From the NCBI GenBank assembly GCA_938010625.1, contig CALLVJ010000317.1, positions 1 through 6,222 of the forward strand: 6,222 bases of DNA, given 5' to 3'. The notes beneath the pieces were generated by a model. It was not told the origin of the DNA and did no database searches. It saw only the letters and a list, made by a program, of their open reading frames with translations. How positions within the stretch are numbered: the stretch's first letter is position 1; every line of letters begins with the position of its first letter. A program made the translations under genes and the position numbers. This document shows, one piece after another, positions 4,792 through 6,222 of the stretch. Origin of the DNA: an uncultured Stomatobaculum sp. GTDB taxonomy: Bacteria; Bacillota; Clostridia; Lachnospirales; Lachnospiraceae.

Positions 4792-6222
4792 ATGATGAAA
4801 GCTGAATTCTGGAGTCTGCAGGCGGAGGATGTGCTCGCAGAGCTCTCGACCGCGGCGTCAGGGCTCACTGCGGCGGAGGCAGAAAAGCGGCTTGCGACCG
4901 ATGGGAAAAATCGCCTGGCAAAGGGGCATGGCGACAGTCCTCTCCGTGTCTTTTTGCGGCAGTTTGCGAGTCCAGTCACGTTGCTCTTACTCTTTGCGAC
5001 CGCAATTTCGTTTTTGATGCAGGATGCGACGGACGCGCTGATTATTTTTGCGATTGTTCTTTTTTCGGCGATTCTCAGTTTTTTCCAGGAGTACCGCGCG
5101 GGCGTCGCGGTCGAAGAGCTCCTCAAAGTGGTCAGCGACAAGGTGACCGTGTGCCGGGACGGCAGGGAGCAGGAGATTTCCGCAGAGGAGCTTGTGCGGG
5201 GGGATGTGATTTTGCTGCGGGTCGGCGACCTCGTGCCGGCGGACTGCTATCTTCTGTCGGCGAGCAGTCTCACGGCAAATGAGAGCGCGCTGACGGGAGA
5301 GACCTTTCCGGCAGAAAAGCGGGCGGGCGCGCTTGATGCGGCGACCGTGCTCGCAAAGCGCAGCAACTGCCTCTATATGGGGACTGGCATCAAGACGGGG
5401 TCCGGACGGGCAGTCGTCGTGCATACGGCAAAGGAGAGCGAGTTTGGAAAAATTTCAAAGAGCGTGCAGGGCAGAGAGGCGCCGACTGACTTTGAGCGCG
5501 GCGTACAGAAATTCGGCGCTTTTTTAATTCGCATCACGGTCGTGATGCTCGCGGCCATTTTCCTTTTCAATATCCTGATGAAGAAGCCGATTTTTGACTC
5601 CTTTATGTTCGCGCTGGCGCTCTCGGTCGGCCTCACGCCGCAGCTTTTGCCGGCGATTATCAGCATCAATCTGGCGAAGGGCGCAAAGCGGATGGCAGAG
5701 CAGAAAGTCATAGTTCGGAAGCTCAATGCAATCGAGAATTTCGGCAGTATGGATGTGCTCTGTTCCGACAAGACAGGTACGATTACGCGGGGAGAGGCAG
5801 CACTCTCGGGCGCTGTCATGGCCGGCGAGGGCTTGCAGGATGAAATCTCAGACAGTGCAGCACTGCCGGAATCGCTGGCGGTCGCGCGGGAGCGCCTGCT
5901 GCTTGCGGCCTTTCTGATTGCAAAGCTGCAGGAGGGTTATCGGAATCCGCTCGATGACGCGCTGACCAGCCGGGCGCGCCCCATTGACGGCTTCCGAAAA
6001 GTCGCGGAGATTCCCTATAGCTTTGAGAGCCGCTGCCTGACCGTCACAACGGATACGCCGGAGAATTCTTTGTTTCACGGCGCGCGCGTCATGATCACGA
6101 AGGGCGCGCTCGAGGAAGTTCTGGCGAGGTCGATCTCGGTCATCAATACCGGGGGACAGGAAGTGCCACTCGGCGAGATGAAGAATGACATCGAGACCCA
6201 GTATGCGCACTATGCAGGACTT
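4792..6222 (+). CDS. Magnesium-type P-type ATPase (MgtA-like), 3'-partial
   Basis: P-type cation ATPase, most like the P3B Mg2+-importing group (MgtA/MgtB). The 477 residues present, of about 850-900 expected, are continuous with no stop; the window ends in the nucleotide-binding domain. In order: cation ATPase N-terminal domain (FWSLQAEDVL, GLTAAEAEKRL); TM1-TM2 about 61-100; actuator domain with TGE at 168-170 and YMGTGIKTGSG; TM3 about 243-263; TM4 about 269-296 with VGLTPQLLPAI; QKVIVRKLNAIENFGSMD as in MgtA; phosphorylation motif DKTGT with Asp326; and KGA at 437-439 in the nucleotide site. The NAIENFGSMD stretch is typical of Mg2+ ATPases and unlike Ca2+ pumps. Unlike MgtA, where I recall TPEMLP, TM4 has Gln284 after TP. 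No Mg2+ sensor leader is possible because only 37 nt separate it from the AEC gene. Type is secure; ion specificity is inferred. Confidence 0.92.
   Translation, partial: MMKAEFWSLQAEDVLAELSTAASGLTAAEAEKRLATDGKNRLAKGHGDSPLRVFLRQFASPVTLLLLFATAISFLMQDATDALIIFAIVLFSAILSFFQEYRAGVAVEELLKVVSDKVTVCRDGREQEISAEELVRGDVILLRVGDLVPADCYLLSASSLTANESALTGETFPAEKRAGALDAATVLAKRSNCLYMGTGIKTGSGRAVVVHTAKESEFGKISKSVQGREAPTDFERGVQKFGAFLIRITVVMLAAIFLFNILMKKPIFDSFMFALALSVGLTPQLLPAIISINLAKGAKRMAEQKVIVRKLNAIENFGSMDVLCSDKTGTITRGEAALSGAVMAGEGLQDEISDSAALPESLAVARERLLLAAFLIAKLQEGYRNPLDDALTSRARPIDGFRKVAEIPYSFESRCLTVTTDTPENSLFHGARVMITKGALEEVLARSISVINTGGQEVPLGEMKNDIETQYAHYAGL

Noticed and set aside
4704..5819. Minus-strand open frames opposite the P-type ATPase gene
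   Set aside because: They oppose a clearly conserved ATPase frame and look like antisense shadows caused by the G/C-rich wobble positions.

Overview
The window reads as a chromosomal segment of a moderately GC-rich (coding wobble positions mostly G/C) low-GC-phylum relative, most likely a member of Clostridia close to Lachnospiraceae. The reasons are purine-rich Shine-Dalgarno sites (AGGAG, AGGAGG, AAAGGAG), two TTG start codons, housekeeping proteins of Firmicutes type, and a small secreted protein with the Trp/Tyr-rich cell-wall-binding-like repeat that is common in that family. The genus cannot be fixed from the sequence alone. All supported genes are on the + strand.

Layout. 1-978: alanine racemase (alr) lacking its N-terminus because the window starts inside it. 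998-2320: a CNNM/CorC (HlyC/TlyC-like) four-part membrane protein with CBS domains, 19 nt behind alr. 2365-2393: a near-consensus sigma-A promoter driving 2432-2770, a small secreted repeat protein whose reading frame appears broken near its C-terminus; a coding-like tail continues in another frame to 2885. 2901-2930: a strong intrinsic terminator that also contains the -35 box of the next promoter. 3003-3734: YebC/TACO1 family protein. 3753-3786: a purine/pyrimidine hairpin. 3814-4754: AEC-family transporter interrupted by a single-base frameshift at 4653/4654. 4792-6222: first 477 residues of a Mg2+-type (P3B-like) P-type ATPase, running off the right edge.

How the parts fit. alr supplies D-alanine for peptidoglycan. 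The CNNM/CorC protein and the MgtA-like ATPase both belong to families tied to magnesium or divalent-cation homeostasis, with an AEC carrier placed directly before the ATPase. There is no CRISPR array, tRNA, rRNA, insertion sequence or phage gene that I can support. I found no evidence of a new multi-gene system. The points worth a second look are two frameshifts in 6 kb, degenerate transport motifs in the CNNM/CorC protein, a Gln in the ATPase TM4 metal-site motif, a terminator-like hairpin inside the first codons of the CorC gene, and a promoter embedded in a terminator.
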